DNA of 33,513 nt from Bacteroidota bacterium (GCA_013289095.1 JABDAO010000024.1:1-33513), one strand, 5' to 3'; shown: positions 17,317 through 25,260, counted from the first letter of the stretch. A program made the numbers and translations. The notes: generated by a model from the sequence alone, not told the origin.

Positions 17317-17342
17317 CTTTTACAAATAATGACCTGTAAAAG
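17317..17342. repeat. 8-bp-arm inverted repeat CTTTTACA / TGTAAAAG
   Basis: This is a perfect inverted repeat with arms at 17317-17324 and 17335-17342 and a 10-base loop, about 30 bases downstream of the TATATTTG box. It has no T-run after it on the plus strand. It could be an operator or a leader hairpin. Confidence 0.35.
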
Positions 17343-17610
17343 TCAAAAATCTGAAAATACGAATACGGAGAGTAACGTACGAATATTCGAAACGTATTGG
17401 CAAGACCGGCTGAGCAAAATGAGAAGTTGAACTGCGATGTATGAAGACAGGAAGAGCCCCACAGACACTCCCGCCTGCCTTTTGATAAACCGGGCTTTAA
17501 AACCAGAAATGATTTTTATTGCGTTGCAAACTGCCAGGGGCGCCAATCCCGGCATCGGCCTCGCAAGCAGTTTTCCGGGAGATATACTGGAATAAGCAGA
17601 AGGCATCCAC

Positions 17611-17640
17611 GGAAGTTTCTACTACGTCGCAGAACTTTCC
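17611..17640 (+). repeat. left cap of the array (inverted-repeat partner)
   Basis: GGAAGTTTCTACTACGT (17611-17627) begins this cap. Its reverse complement occurs at the right end of the array (17779-17808), with 21 of the first 22 bases matching, then a one-base shift. Confidence 0.6.
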
Positions 17641-17778
17641 GACGGCGTCAGCGAAACTTTCGACGGCACCCCCAAACGCTCCGAAGGCGCCAACGAAAGT
17701 TCCGACGGCGCCCGCGAATCTTCCGACGTCACCCGCGAAAGCTCCGACGGCGCCCGCGAATTTTTCGACGGCGCCCGC

Positions 17779-17808
17779 GAAAGTTCCTGCTACGTAGTAG
17801 AAACTTCC
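17779..17808 (-). repeat. right cap of the array (inverted-repeat partner)
   Basis: Read on the minus strand this begins GGAAGTTTCTACTACGTAGC, matching the left cap. The core CTACGTAG (17790-17797) is itself a palindrome, so the caps are related both as direct and as inverted repeats. Confidence 0.6.
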
Positions 17809-17944
17809 GCCGGCGTCAGCGCCTAATTAAGATACTCATGCACCTGAGTTAAAGACAAAACCAGAGTCAGCAACGTTACGCCTCAAGCGTCTGTGAATGA
17901 GCCTATTTTATCTGGAATATAAATTCACTTTAAACACTATCACC

Positions 17945-18667
17945 ATGTCAACAACAAATAAGGAAGGGCGTATACCCCGCCAAATTCCAAAATTCGACCA
18001 GTACTTTCGGGCTATTGTATCCTTTCTCACCGCTGGGCCAACACCAAACAACGGAACCAGACTGGGTCTGACAGCAGCCGAAGAAGCTCAGCTTACGGCT
18101 CTGTATACTCAATGGTTTACCGGCAATCAGGCGGCGCCTGGTCTGATTGAACTCCATGGCAACAGTCTCACCAAAAATAAGGCGACGGCGATAGGCGTCG
18201 AAAAATTCATGAGAGACTTCGGCGTCTTTTTCAGGCCTTTGCTCAACCGAATGGCTGTCAGCCCCGTCATTACCTCTTCCGACCGTGTGGCTTTACACAT
18301 TGCCGAACCTAACCTGAACCGTACGTTACATCAGGTGCCTATTAGCGAAACTGTCTTTTTTGAAGCAAAATCGCTGGGAGGAGGGCAGTTCAAATTCAGC
18401 TGCAGGACAACAAAAGACTCCAGACGCTGCAGCAAACCAAAAGGAGCCGACAGTGTTGAACTCTCAATCAAAATTGGTGACCCCGCCCCCACCAATGGCG
18501 ACGACCCCAGTACACGAAAAGAAACCTCCTCGCATGCTCAGTTTATACTGAGCCTCGGCGGCGCCAATGCCGGGCTCAAGGCTTACCTCTATGCCCGCTG
18601 GATAAACAGTAAACACCAACAGCTTGCCGGGCCCTGGAATGCAATGACGGTAGTGATTGTTGGGTAG
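17945..18667 (+). CDS. uncharacterised two-part protein downstream of the 21-bp array
   Basis: This is a 240-residue protein of unknown function. The frame is open from ATG 17897, but ATG 17945 (MSTTNKEGRIPRQIPKFD) is preferred because the 16 extra residues look like read-through leader. There is no signal peptide, membrane helix or Cys-rich motif. The first half (about residues 10-120) is predicted helical: AAEEAQLTALYTQWFTG, then KNKATAIGVEKFMRDFGVFF, then SSDRVALHIAEPN. The second half is beta-rich and resembles an Ig/fibronectin-type fold, ending AYLYARWINSKHQQLAGPWN plus a hydrophobic strand. I recall similar helical-plus-sandwich hypothetical proteins in environmental Bacteroidota, but cannot name a family. 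The array ends about 120 bases upstream, and a terminator hairpin follows at 18757, so it appears to be a single-gene unit. Confidence 0.75.
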   Translation: MSTTNKEGRIPRQIPKFDQYFRAIVSFLTAGPTPNNGTRLGLTAAEEAQLTALYTQWFTGNQAAPGLIELHGNSLTKNKATAIGVEKFMRDFGVFFRPLLNRMAVSPVITSSDRVALHIAEPNLNRTLHQVPISETVFFEAKSLGGGQFKFSCRTTKDSRRCSKPKGADSVELSIKIGDPAPTNGDDPSTRKETSSHAQFILSLGGANAGLKAYLYARWINSKHQQLAGPWNAMTVVIVG

Positions 18668-18756
18668 GTGGAAGACCTGTGGGAATGTTCATGAACATCT
18701 TTTGAAATCGTCTTTGCGGTGCCCGAAAGCTTCAAGAGAGATTATTTTTGTGTGAT

Positions 18757-18781
18757 AGAACCCCGTCTTTGGCGGGGTTCT
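18757..18781. terminator. bidirectional terminator hairpin
   Basis: AGAACCCCG (18757-18765) pairs with CGGGGTTCT (18773-18781) over a 7-base loop, between convergent genes ending at 18667 (plus) and 18790 (minus). The placement suits termination for both sides; T-runs are short. Confidence 0.7.
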
Positions 18782-18789
18782 GTCAAGCA

Positions 18790-21700
18790 TCATTCCACAT
18801 AATACATATCATCAAAAGGCGAATTGATAGGAGCCCCCATATTCACCGGTTTAGACCAGGAGGCCGTATTTTCATCCCAGGTGCTTTTGTAGATATCATA
18901 ACCACCCATAGAATCGAAGCCTTTGGAAGAAAAATAAAGGGTCTTGCCATCGGCCGAGAGGATGGGGTATTCTTCATCAAACTCGGTATTGATGTCCACC
19001 AGGTTTTGGGGCTGAAGGTTCCATTTCCCATCGCCTATCTGGTTGAGCCGGTAGATGTCTTTCCCGTTCAACCCGTTTTCACCATAACTGGAAAAGAGGA
19101 TGGTGTTTTTATCGGCCGAAAGAAACAAGACCGAGCGGTAGTTTTTTTGTTTGTCAATCGTCGACCGCAGGTCGTCAGGGGTTATCAGCAGCCTTCCGCC
19201 CGATTCGAGTTGGGTAAACGCCAGGTGCATGGTTTCCTTCGATACTTCACGCCGTTCATAAACCTCCAGTACAACGGGGTTGTTCACAAGCTTGATTCCG
19301 TTGCGGCAGTATTCTATTTGTTTGTCGACCTCCAGTTTTTCGATGTCGTGCGAGGGGGCATGGAGTTTGAATTTTTCAAAGGCCTTGATGGCCCTGCTGA
19401 ACCGGTAGCTGAACTGATTGGCCCGGCCCAGATAATAATACACATCGGGGGGAACCGCTTTGGAGGTGGAAGCAAATTCAAGATCGCTCAGACAATCGGT
19501 TTTGTCGTGGCTTGTCAGATACAACCCCATGCCCAGGTAATAGGAACTGATGGGGTCGAGGTCTATTTCTATCTCCAGGCGTTGATACGCATCAACACAT
19601 TCCTGGTACTTTCCATCCTCATACAATGCTTTTGCCTTTTTCATGACCTCCTCATCGGCAGCGGTTTGTTCGGCGGTGCGTTTTAGTTTCCCGGTGTTAA
19701 AGAAATGAACAGAGGCCGATTCTTTTTTGGGTTTGTCCTTGCGTTTGCTCAGGCCCTGTTCCAATGCATCGTTCACCAGGGTAGCTTTTCGCGCTTCTTC
19801 TTCGGTAAAATAATTATTAAGGGTAAGAATATCAAACGTGCCTTCCTTGCGGAGGACAATCTCCTGGCGGAGTACAAAATCAGATGTTTTTTCGGGAAGG
19901 ATAAAGTCTTTTTTTATGGGGGGATATCCGTCGGCTTCAACCACCAGGTGATACGTTGTTCCTGCCACCAGGGCCATGAGGTAGTTTCCGTTCTCAGCGT
20001 TGGTCTTGTAGACCCCGGCTATTTCCTCGGTTTCGGCATTGTAAACGGTGAGGATCCCGTTCCGGTTGTCGGTCGAGTCGAGTGTCGAAAAACATCCTTT
20101 GATGATGTAATACGAAAGCGCACGCTGATGCCGTCTGATCTGGATGTATTCAAATTTTCCGTTTTTACGGTTTGAGCAGTACGAAGCCGCTTCACCATCG
20201 TCTACACCTTCGGAGGCGGGGACGTACAAGATATCGTCGTAGGGTGAGTTGATGGGATAGCCCATATTTACGGGTTTAGACCAAAGGCTGAGTGTATCCT
20301 TGCGGGTGCATTTAAAAATGTCATAACCACCCATGCTGTCGTGACCTTTGGATGAAAAATAAAGCGTTTTTCCATCCTTGCTGATATAGGGATAATCCTC
20401 GTCGTAAGGGGTATTGATCTCCGCCCCGAGCGAAACGCTTTGTCCTTTCACCCCGGAAGCAGAGATGATATTGTAGTACAGGTCTTTGCTATTCTGTTCT
20501 TTCATCCCATAGCTTACCTGAATAATCTGGTTGCGGCCCCATTTGCACATGAGCAGTTTGGCCTTTTGTTTTTTGTCGACCGGCGAATTGAAAAAATCGG
20601 TCTTGTAAAGCAAGCGCTCGCTGATCAGGTCGGGGTTATAATAGCTTAAAAGATCTTCATCCTGCATGGGCACCCGCTTCAGTACTTCGATATTGTCTTG
20701 CTCCGACATGAGGGTATTCCCACTGTTGCAGTTGGCCTGGAGCTCGGCCACCTGGTTTTTCAGAACTTCGTCGGGGCGGGCTTTTTTCCTGAACCAGGCA
20801 ATAGCATTCAGGGCATCGTTGAACATATACGAGAGGTGGTAGGATTTTGCCAGATAGAGAAACACATCATAGGGCACTTTGGGCGAATGCGAAGCCAGCT
20901 CCAGATAAGGAATGGCCCTGGCCTTGTTCTGGGAAGAATGAAAAAGACAAACCCCGTAGTAATAATTCAGGAACGGATCGGCTTGATCGTTCTTGACCAG
21001 GTATGCATACAGGGGCAAGGCGGTGGCATAATCTGCACTTTTGAATGCCCGCATTGCTTCAACCGGTTTCTTCTTTTCCTCCTCTACCTGACGTTTCACC
21101 AATTCATCGATGGTCAGGTAGGCTTTCCCTACAACACCTGCCTTGTTCGGAGCTGGTATGGGCGATGGGTAATCGGCATCACCGGCCAAGGTATCGGGAG
21201 CAGCCTTGAGAAAGAATACACGCTCGTTCTCGTCCGAAAAATAGTTGCGTATGATCAACACTGATTTCCGTTGCTCGTTCTTCCGGAGTTTTATTTCCTG
21301 GCGGCATACCTCATAATCTATACGGAGCGGGACCTCTACCTGCTGTTGCGCCATTTCATATCCATCTGCTTCGACTTTAAAGATGTAATGTACGTTTGGC
21401 ACCAGGATCAGCAAATAGTTACCGGTCAAGGGGTTGGTGTTGTATACCCCCACCCGGTTATCGCTTGAGGAACTATAGATGCCAATCTTCTCTTCGTTGG
21501 AGGCATTATAGACTACTATCTTCGCCCGTTTCAACGCGGGGTTATCCGCAATTTCGATATGCCCCCGGATGAGGATCAGCCCGGGCCGTTCATTGGTGGA
21601 AATGATTTTATAGACTTCGGTCTTACCTGCCTCACTCGCTCGGTCGGATACGAAATAGGAAAATTTTTGCCGTTTAAGAGAAATGCTTTGATCGGCGGCA

Positions 21701-21798
21701 GATTCAGGAATACTGGCTCCGGTTTGTGCCTCAACCCCAAAGCTGAAGAATAACAAGAGGATGCAACAGTAACTATATTTTAGAAAGTAGTACTTCAT
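18790..21798 (-). CDS. secreted TPR/PD40 protein with a tandemly duplicated architecture
   Basis: This 1,002-residue protein has a type I signal peptide (MKYYFLKYSYCCILLLFFSFGVEAQ). It consists of two similar modules of about 450-500 residues. Each runs: a carboxypeptidase-regulatory-like beta domain (first with AKIVVYNASNEEKIGIY, second with GILTVYNAETEEIAGVYKT, each followed by a HxxFKVEADGY or HLVVEADGY segment), a TPR-like helical part (DPFLNYYYGVCLF; DPISSYYLGMGLYL), and PD40 beta-propeller repeats (DGKTLYFSSKGHDSMGGYDI near 475; DGKTLYFSSKGFDSMGGYDI near 950). Both modules end with WSKPVNMGxPINSPxDD. TPR plus PD40 plus a beta domain recalls PorE-type type IX secretion or gliding-associated envelope proteins, but the C-terminal OmpA peptidoglycan-binding domain of those proteins is absent. 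A specific function is not assignable. Confidence 0.83.
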   Translation of the reverse strand: MKYYFLKYSYCCILLLFFSFGVEAQTGASIPESAADQSISLKRQKFSYFVSDRASEAGKTEVYKIISTNERPGLILIRGHIEIADNPALKRAKIVVYNASNEEKIGIYSSSSDNRVGVYNTNPLTGNYLLILVPNVHYIFKVEADGYEMAQQQVEVPLRIDYEVCRQEIKLRKNEQRKSVLIIRNYFSDENERVFFLKAAPDTLAGDADYPSPIPAPNKAGVVGKAYLTIDELVKRQVEEEKKKPVEAMRAFKSADYATALPLYAYLVKNDQADPFLNYYYGVCLFHSSQNKARAIPYLELASHSPKVPYDVFLYLAKSYHLSYMFNDALNAIAWFRKKARPDEVLKNQVAELQANCNSGNTLMSEQDNIEVLKRVPMQDEDLLSYYNPDLISERLLYKTDFFNSPVDKKQKAKLLMCKWGRNQIIQVSYGMKEQNSKDLYYNIISASGVKGQSVSLGAEINTPYDEDYPYISKDGKTLYFSSKGHDSMGGYDIFKCTRKDTLSLWSKPVNMGYPINSPYDDILYVPASEGVDDGEAASYCSNRKNGKFEYIQIRRHQRALSYYIIKGCFSTLDSTDNRNGILTVYNAETEEIAGVYKTNAENGNYLMALVAGTTYHLVVEADGYPPIKKDFILPEKTSDFVLRQEIVLRKEGTFDILTLNNYFTEEEARKATLVNDALEQGLSKRKDKPKKESASVHFFNTGKLKRTAEQTAADEEVMKKAKALYEDGKYQECVDAYQRLEIEIDLDPISSYYLGMGLYLTSHDKTDCLSDLEFASTSKAVPPDVYYYLGRANQFSYRFSRAIKAFEKFKLHAPSHDIEKLEVDKQIEYCRNGIKLVNNPVVLEVYERREVSKETMHLAFTQLESGGRLLITPDDLRSTIDKQKNYRSVLFLSADKNTILFSSYGENGLNGKDIYRLNQIGDGKWNLQPQNLVDINTEFDEEYPILSADGKTLYFSSKGFDSMGGYDIYKSTWDENTASWSKPVNMGAPINSPFDDMYYVE

Positions 21799-21848
21799 GT
21801 TTCAGGATGAACCGATCGCTCTGTGGTATGCCGGATCAAGAGGGTAAC

Positions 21849-21856
21849 TAAATATA
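21849..21856 (-). promoter_or_regulatory. promoter -7 box TATATTTA
   Basis: On the minus strand TATATTTA (last base differs from TAnnTTTG) lies 50 bases upstream of the start codon of the TPR/PD40 gene at 21798. There is no clear -33 element. The remainder of the gap 21799-22068 shows only a 6-bp hairpin GTCGGA/TCCGAC at 21926-21941. Confidence 0.35.
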
Positions 21857-22068
21857 CCGTATGTTTTGTTTCTGTACAAGCTGCATTTAATGCCACAGGT
21901 TAGTATTCCGTTATCTGGATTGAGGGTCGGAAGGATCCGACATATAGATGATTATCAACGATATACCTGGAACATAAGACGGCGATTTGGGTCAAAGACA
22001 CGGTAGAAATCAGAACCGGCTAAAGGCATCTGATCGAATATTCGGAGTAATTCGGGCTTCTTTAAGGA

Positions 22069-23373
22069 TTATTTGCCAGAAGGAGGGGGTAGCTGAGATA
22101 CATTTCGAAGGCCTTTGATAAGCACATCGAGATCCTTGGTGGATGTATATACGTTGGGGCTGACACGTATGCCCGAAATTTTTTCATACGTAATGGAAGT
22201 AACATGGACCTTGTTTTTTTCGAACAAACAGGCCTCGATTTCGGAAGCTTTCCAGCCTTCAAAACCGATGACTGCCAGTGCACAAGAATTGGCCGGTTTC
22301 AGCGAAGTATAAAGCGTATGCCCAGGCAAGTCCTTTATTTTTTCAACCCAATAATTTTTTAAATAACGCAACCTGGCTTCCTTTCGCTGAGCGCCTATCA
22401 CGTTGTGAAAATCAACCGCTGCCCCGATGGCCATTTCGCTGGCGATAGAACGTGTGCCCAGGTTTTCGAATTTACGGATGTCGGCACTTTGGGGTTCGGC
22501 GCTGGATAAAAGGGGCCAGAGGTTTTTAATCTTCTCCTTCTTTACATACATCAGCCCGCTTCCGAAAGGGGCGCAAAGCCATTTGTGCAGGGCAGCCCCC
22601 AGGTAATCGGCACCGGTGTCTTCTATCTTAAAATCAAGCTGGGCGAACGACTGGGCTGCATCCACAATCACCTCGCAGCCCTTGCTGTGCGCCATATCGG
22701 CAATAGCCCTGACAGGAACAATATTCCCGCTCCAGTTTATCAGATGGGTAATCTGAACGATCCTGGTTTTGGGAGATATGGCCTTGCGGTAAAGATCAAC
22801 AAGGGCAGCGTCGTCGTCGGCAGCTTCTGAAACATCCACCCAGTTGAGTTTGATGCCATCGCGTTTTTCGCGTTGTTTCCAGGCTTGCATCATATAGGGG
22901 TAATCGTATTTTCCTAAAACCACTTCATCACCGGGTTTCAGCTCAAGCCCATAGATGATCGTACCCAGGCCTTCGGTTGCATTTCGGTTGATGGCAAGTT
23001 CATCGCTGCTGACACCGGCCAGATCGGCCAGTTTGGCCCTGAGCGCTTCACGACCTGCATCGAGGATACGCCACATATAATAGCTCGGCGCTTCATTGCT
23101 GTATTGATAATACCTCATCAGCGTATCTTGCACCACCTTTGGCTGAGGCGATACGCCTGCATTGTTGAGATCAATTATATTCGATGAAACGGTGTAACAC
23201 TCGCGTATATATCCCCAAAAATCTTCGTCTGACGCTCCTGCTTCGAGGCCCATCGTTTCAAGTCTGTTCACGTGTTTCTCCAACGCCGATGCGAATGAGT
23301 TGTTGATGGACGAAAGAAAGGCAAACCCTCCAAGAGTGAAGGCGCTTTTATGCATAAAGTCTCTGCGGTCCAT
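22069..23373 (-). CDS. Tat-exported class V aminotransferase-fold PLP enzyme (isopenicillin-N epimerase-like)
   Basis: This is a 434-residue fold-type I PLP enzyme of the class V aminotransferase group (isopenicillin-N epimerase / cysteine desulfurase relatives). The N-terminus MDRRDFMHKSAFTLGGFAFL is a twin-arginine type signal, so the enzyme is probably folded with its cofactor in the cytoplasm and exported. Landmarks are the ATEGLGTIIYGL phosphate-binding turn, the conserved Asp of VIVDAAQSFAQLD that pairs with the pyridine nitrogen, and the Schiff-base lysine Lys264 in GAALHKWLCAPFGSG. A C-terminal SGIRVSPNVYTSTKDLD with the substrate-carboxylate Arg completes the site. It has its own TATCTTTA box close upstream and lies 93 bases from the gene before it, so it is likely a separate unit. 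The substrate is unknown; racemase, epimerase, desulfurase or lyase activity are all possible in this group. Confidence 0.88.
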   Translation of the reverse strand: MDRRDFMHKSAFTLGGFAFLSSINNSFASALEKHVNRLETMGLEAGASDEDFWGYIRECYTVSSNIIDLNNAGVSPQPKVVQDTLMRYYQYSNEAPSYYMWRILDAGREALRAKLADLAGVSSDELAINRNATEGLGTIIYGLELKPGDEVVLGKYDYPYMMQAWKQREKRDGIKLNWVDVSEAADDDAALVDLYRKAISPKTRIVQITHLINWSGNIVPVRAIADMAHSKGCEVIVDAAQSFAQLDFKIEDTGADYLGAALHKWLCAPFGSGLMYVKKEKIKNLWPLLSSAEPQSADIRKFENLGTRSIASEMAIGAAVDFHNVIGAQRKEARLRYLKNYWVEKIKDLPGHTLYTSLKPANSCALAVIGFEGWKASEIEACLFEKNKVHVTSITYEKISGIRVSPNVYTSTKDLDVLIKGLRNVSQLPPPSGK

Positions 23374-23391
23374 GTTTGGGAGAATAGAAAC

Positions 23392-23399
23392 TAAAGATA
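23392..23399 (-). promoter_or_regulatory. promoter -7 box TATCTTTA
   Basis: TATCTTTA on the minus strand lies 18 bases upstream of the aminotransferase ATG at 23373, giving a very short leader. The same octamer occurs ahead of the T9SS cargo gene and the J-domain gene. Confidence 0.5.
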
Positions 23400-23466
23400 A
23401 AAAAGAATTGACTAGGGGTCTGGTATTATTTTCGGGATGACGAGTGAGGCGCGTTGGCTGACATGA

Positions 23467-25260
23467 TCAGTGCCCGACAGCATGCCTGTTCGTAATTTCA
23501 AGTTTAGCATAGTCCAACGTAAGTTCCTGGTCATTTGCCCGAATCTCCATCCGTGTTCCTTTTAAATATAAACCCGGGGCCCCCAGTACCGTTTCGGGAT
23601 CGGTTCCATTCTTTCTGTTACCCACTCTCCTATTCCCCTGCAGGTCAAATTCAATTCTACGTTTATCCAATGCCCTAAAGCGGATGGCCTTGGAGGAAAA
23701 TGAAAAGCTTTCGTGCCCAGACTTGATTAAAAAATCCTGAAAAGAAGAAACTTCATTTCGTTGAATCACCTCCAGGATAAAACCCGGTTTGTCGCCCCTT
23801 ATGGAAAGCCGTTTTCCTTCAGCCGTATTCATGACCAGGGGAGGAGCAGAAAAACGAATTGAAAAACAGATGCTCCCCGTCATCACATACAACGCACTGT
23901 CAGGACCAAACCAGAGGGAGTCAAGACCCTCGGGCAAAAAGAAACAAACGCATTTGTTGCTAGCCGTGTCGGGGAAATCATATAAACCAACCAGCACATT
24001 TTTATCCTGGAACAAGTTTTCAAAAGGCGACGCCCCGATCCATTTATCTGGGCTGTTGTAAAAAGGGCGCTGATGCAGCACCAACTGATAGACCAAATGC
24101 TCAGGCCCGGGAAAGAAAGCGGCCAGCTCATGCGCGCCATAAAAAGGATGCAAACCAAAACACGTAGTCACAGCCCCCGTGCCCTTCCAATCAAGACTCC
24201 AGGAACGTGTCTGAAAACCCTCGGAACCGTTTTTCGAGACCGAGCCCAATGTGAAAGCAGGGGTAATCCAGCTGTATTTACGAAACGGTTCTTCGCTCGT
24301 TTCATAATACCGGAAACGCCGGGTAGTACGTTGTTTTTCGATCGTTTCGAAGGATTGTTTATTTTGTTCCTGCCAGACCTGGGCAAGGATTTCAGGAAAG
24401 GCAAATGAGCTGAGCGCAAAAATGGCCATGTGATAATCCAGGTTCAGGGGTTTCCACGCGGGTGAAAAGAGTGGCTTGTCGCCCTCGAAAAAACCCAGGA
24501 CCTGCGCCATTTGGGAGTTCTGTTTCGCAAAAATATTCCGGTCTAATACCCTGCTGCAGGCCCCTGTAATGACCCCGTTCCGGTAATCGGTTTGCTGATC
24601 GGCCAGGAGGCGGTAGAGCATGATCTCGCATTGCCTTTTGAATACGGGGTCGCCGGTAAAATCGAAGAGCATAAACAAAGGGACGATATACCAAATGCCG
24701 TAGTGCGGGGAATCATATTCTGCCAGTCCCTCCGAAAAACTTTTCTTCATCCAGCGTTGTATCCAGGCTTTTGCTTCCTCCCGGTTCTGGGCATTCGTTT
24801 TACCATTGAACCAGGAACATGAATCAGCAAGGGCTTCGCCCGAAAACAGATACATGGAACTGTAGTATAACAGCCAATGATTTTCTGTTTCGCCCCGGTA
24901 TACCTTGCAGGAAGAAAATGCCTGCACTATTTTTTTCCTCCACACCCGAGAAAGATTTTTCTTGCCATAGAAATAAATGCCGGCAACCTGGTACATCCAG
25001 AACATTCCACGAGAAGGGTTCTGAAGCATGGAATCAAGAAAGCGCATACTGCCCGTATCCTGGGTAGCCTTTGCAAGTTGTGTCATCACCGTAAAACAGT
25101 TCAGGGGCGCCTTGCTGCCCGAACAATACTTCACTATACTGTCGCACCTGAGCTGGTAGCCCTGGCTGTAAGCTGATTGCCCGGCATTCAGAGCCGGAGG
25201 ACCAACCAACAGGCCCAATGCTATTCGGATAAAAAGACCGATGTAATAATGGCCCGACAT
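23467..25260 (-). CDS. secreted alpha/alpha-toroid-like protein, possible polysaccharide-active enzyme
   Basis: This protein of about 597 residues has a hydrophobic N-terminal signal (MSGHYYIGLFIRIALGLLVG). ATG 25260 is chosen over 25272 because it starts nearer the hydrophobic core; either overlaps the 3' end of the preceding gene by 40-52 bases. The first 330 residues look like an (alpha/alpha) toroid: GETENHWLLYYSSMYLFSG, then LAEYDSPHYGIWYIVPLFML and GVITGACSRVLDRN. Such TENH...SPHY...SR motifs occur in heparinase/alginate-lyase-like proteins and in unnamed relatives. The C-terminal 250 residues are beta-rich, as in lyases with a beta-sandwich after the toroid. It is coupled to a secreted Asp-box propeller gene. 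Catalytic residues cannot be named, so enzyme activity is inference; a non-enzymatic glycan-binding role is possible. Confidence 0.62.
   Translation of the reverse strand: MSGHYYIGLFIRIALGLLVGPPALNAGQSAYSQGYQLRCDSIVKYCSGSKAPLNCFTVMTQLAKATQDTGSMRFLDSMLQNPSRGMFWMYQVAGIYFYGKKNLSRVWRKKIVQAFSSCKVYRGETENHWLLYYSSMYLFSGEALADSCSWFNGKTNAQNREEAKAWIQRWMKKSFSEGLAEYDSPHYGIWYIVPLFMLFDFTGDPVFKRQCEIMLYRLLADQQTDYRNGVITGACSRVLDRNIFAKQNSQMAQVLGFFEGDKPLFSPAWKPLNLDYHMAIFALSSFAFPEILAQVWQEQNKQSFETIEKQRTTRRFRYYETSEEPFRKYSWITPAFTLGSVSKNGSEGFQTRSWSLDWKGTGAVTTCFGLHPFYGAHELAAFFPGPEHLVYQLVLHQRPFYNSPDKWIGASPFENLFQDKNVLVGLYDFPDTASNKCVCFFLPEGLDSLWFGPDSALYVMTGSICFSIRFSAPPLVMNTAEGKRLSIRGDKPGFILEVIQRNEVSSFQDFLIKSGHESFSFSSKAIRFRALDKRRIEFDLQGNRRVGNRKNGTDPETVLGAPGLYLKGTRMEIRANDQELTLDYAKLEITNRHAVGH

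Larger units (their letters stand above)
17598..17828 (+). repeat. 21-bp tandem repeat array (about 11 units)
   Basis: Units follow each other without spacers every 21 bases. The clean core has units at 17640, 17661, 17682, 17703, 17724, 17745 and 17766; a typical unit is CGACGGCGCCCGCGAAAGTT followed by C. Divergent units lie at both ends. The second unit (17619) and the second-last (17787) share a special variant, CTNCTACGTNGNAGAA, so the seven core units are bracketed by a matched pair. Because 21 is a multiple of three and the unit lacks stop codons, all plus-strand frames are open through most of it, giving repeats such as PTAPAKV or DGARESS. No credible start codon leads into any of them, so coding is not assumed. 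Confidence 0.85.
16577..17944. other. 1.37-kb gene-poor stretch with REP-like elements, dyads and a tandem array
   Basis: No convincing protein gene was found here. In order it holds: about 200 bases without signal; two inverted copies of a two-hairpin repeat (16782-16948); an imperfect dyad of GCGCTAATGC type around 17046-17075; a TATATTTG promoter-like box (17278-17285); a short CCTCCT/AGGAGG dyad (17299-17312); an 8-bp-arm hairpin (17317-17342); and the 21-bp tandem array (17598-17828). The minus-strand frame 17606-17343 (87 codons, hydrophobic) and the plus-strand TTG-started frame 17519-17797 are not accepted as genes. Confidence 0.6.

Noticed and set aside
17343-17606. Minus-strand 87-codon hydrophobic frame
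   Set aside because: No recognisable domain, no promoter or partner, and it lies in a repeat-rich gap. It could be chance, so it is not listed as a gene.
17519-17797. Plus-strand frame giving a Pro/Ala/Thr-rich repeat protein
   Set aside because: It starts at TTG without support. The openness follows from a stop-free 21-bp repeat: the other plus frames are also open, so there is no evidence for this reading frame.
17598-17828. CRISPR array
   Set aside because: Units are contiguous with no variable spacers, the unit is 21 bp, and no cas genes are nearby.
18743-18750. TATTTTTG perfect -7 box on the plus strand
   Set aside because: It sits seven bases before the terminator hairpin at 18757 and faces only the 3' end of a minus-strand gene, so it is likely a chance match.
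18748-19686. 312-codon plus-strand frame opposite the TPR/PD40 gene
   Set aside because: Antisense shadow; the minus-strand protein has a signal peptide and clear domains. Other long antisense frames over the A2M gene were dropped for the same reason.
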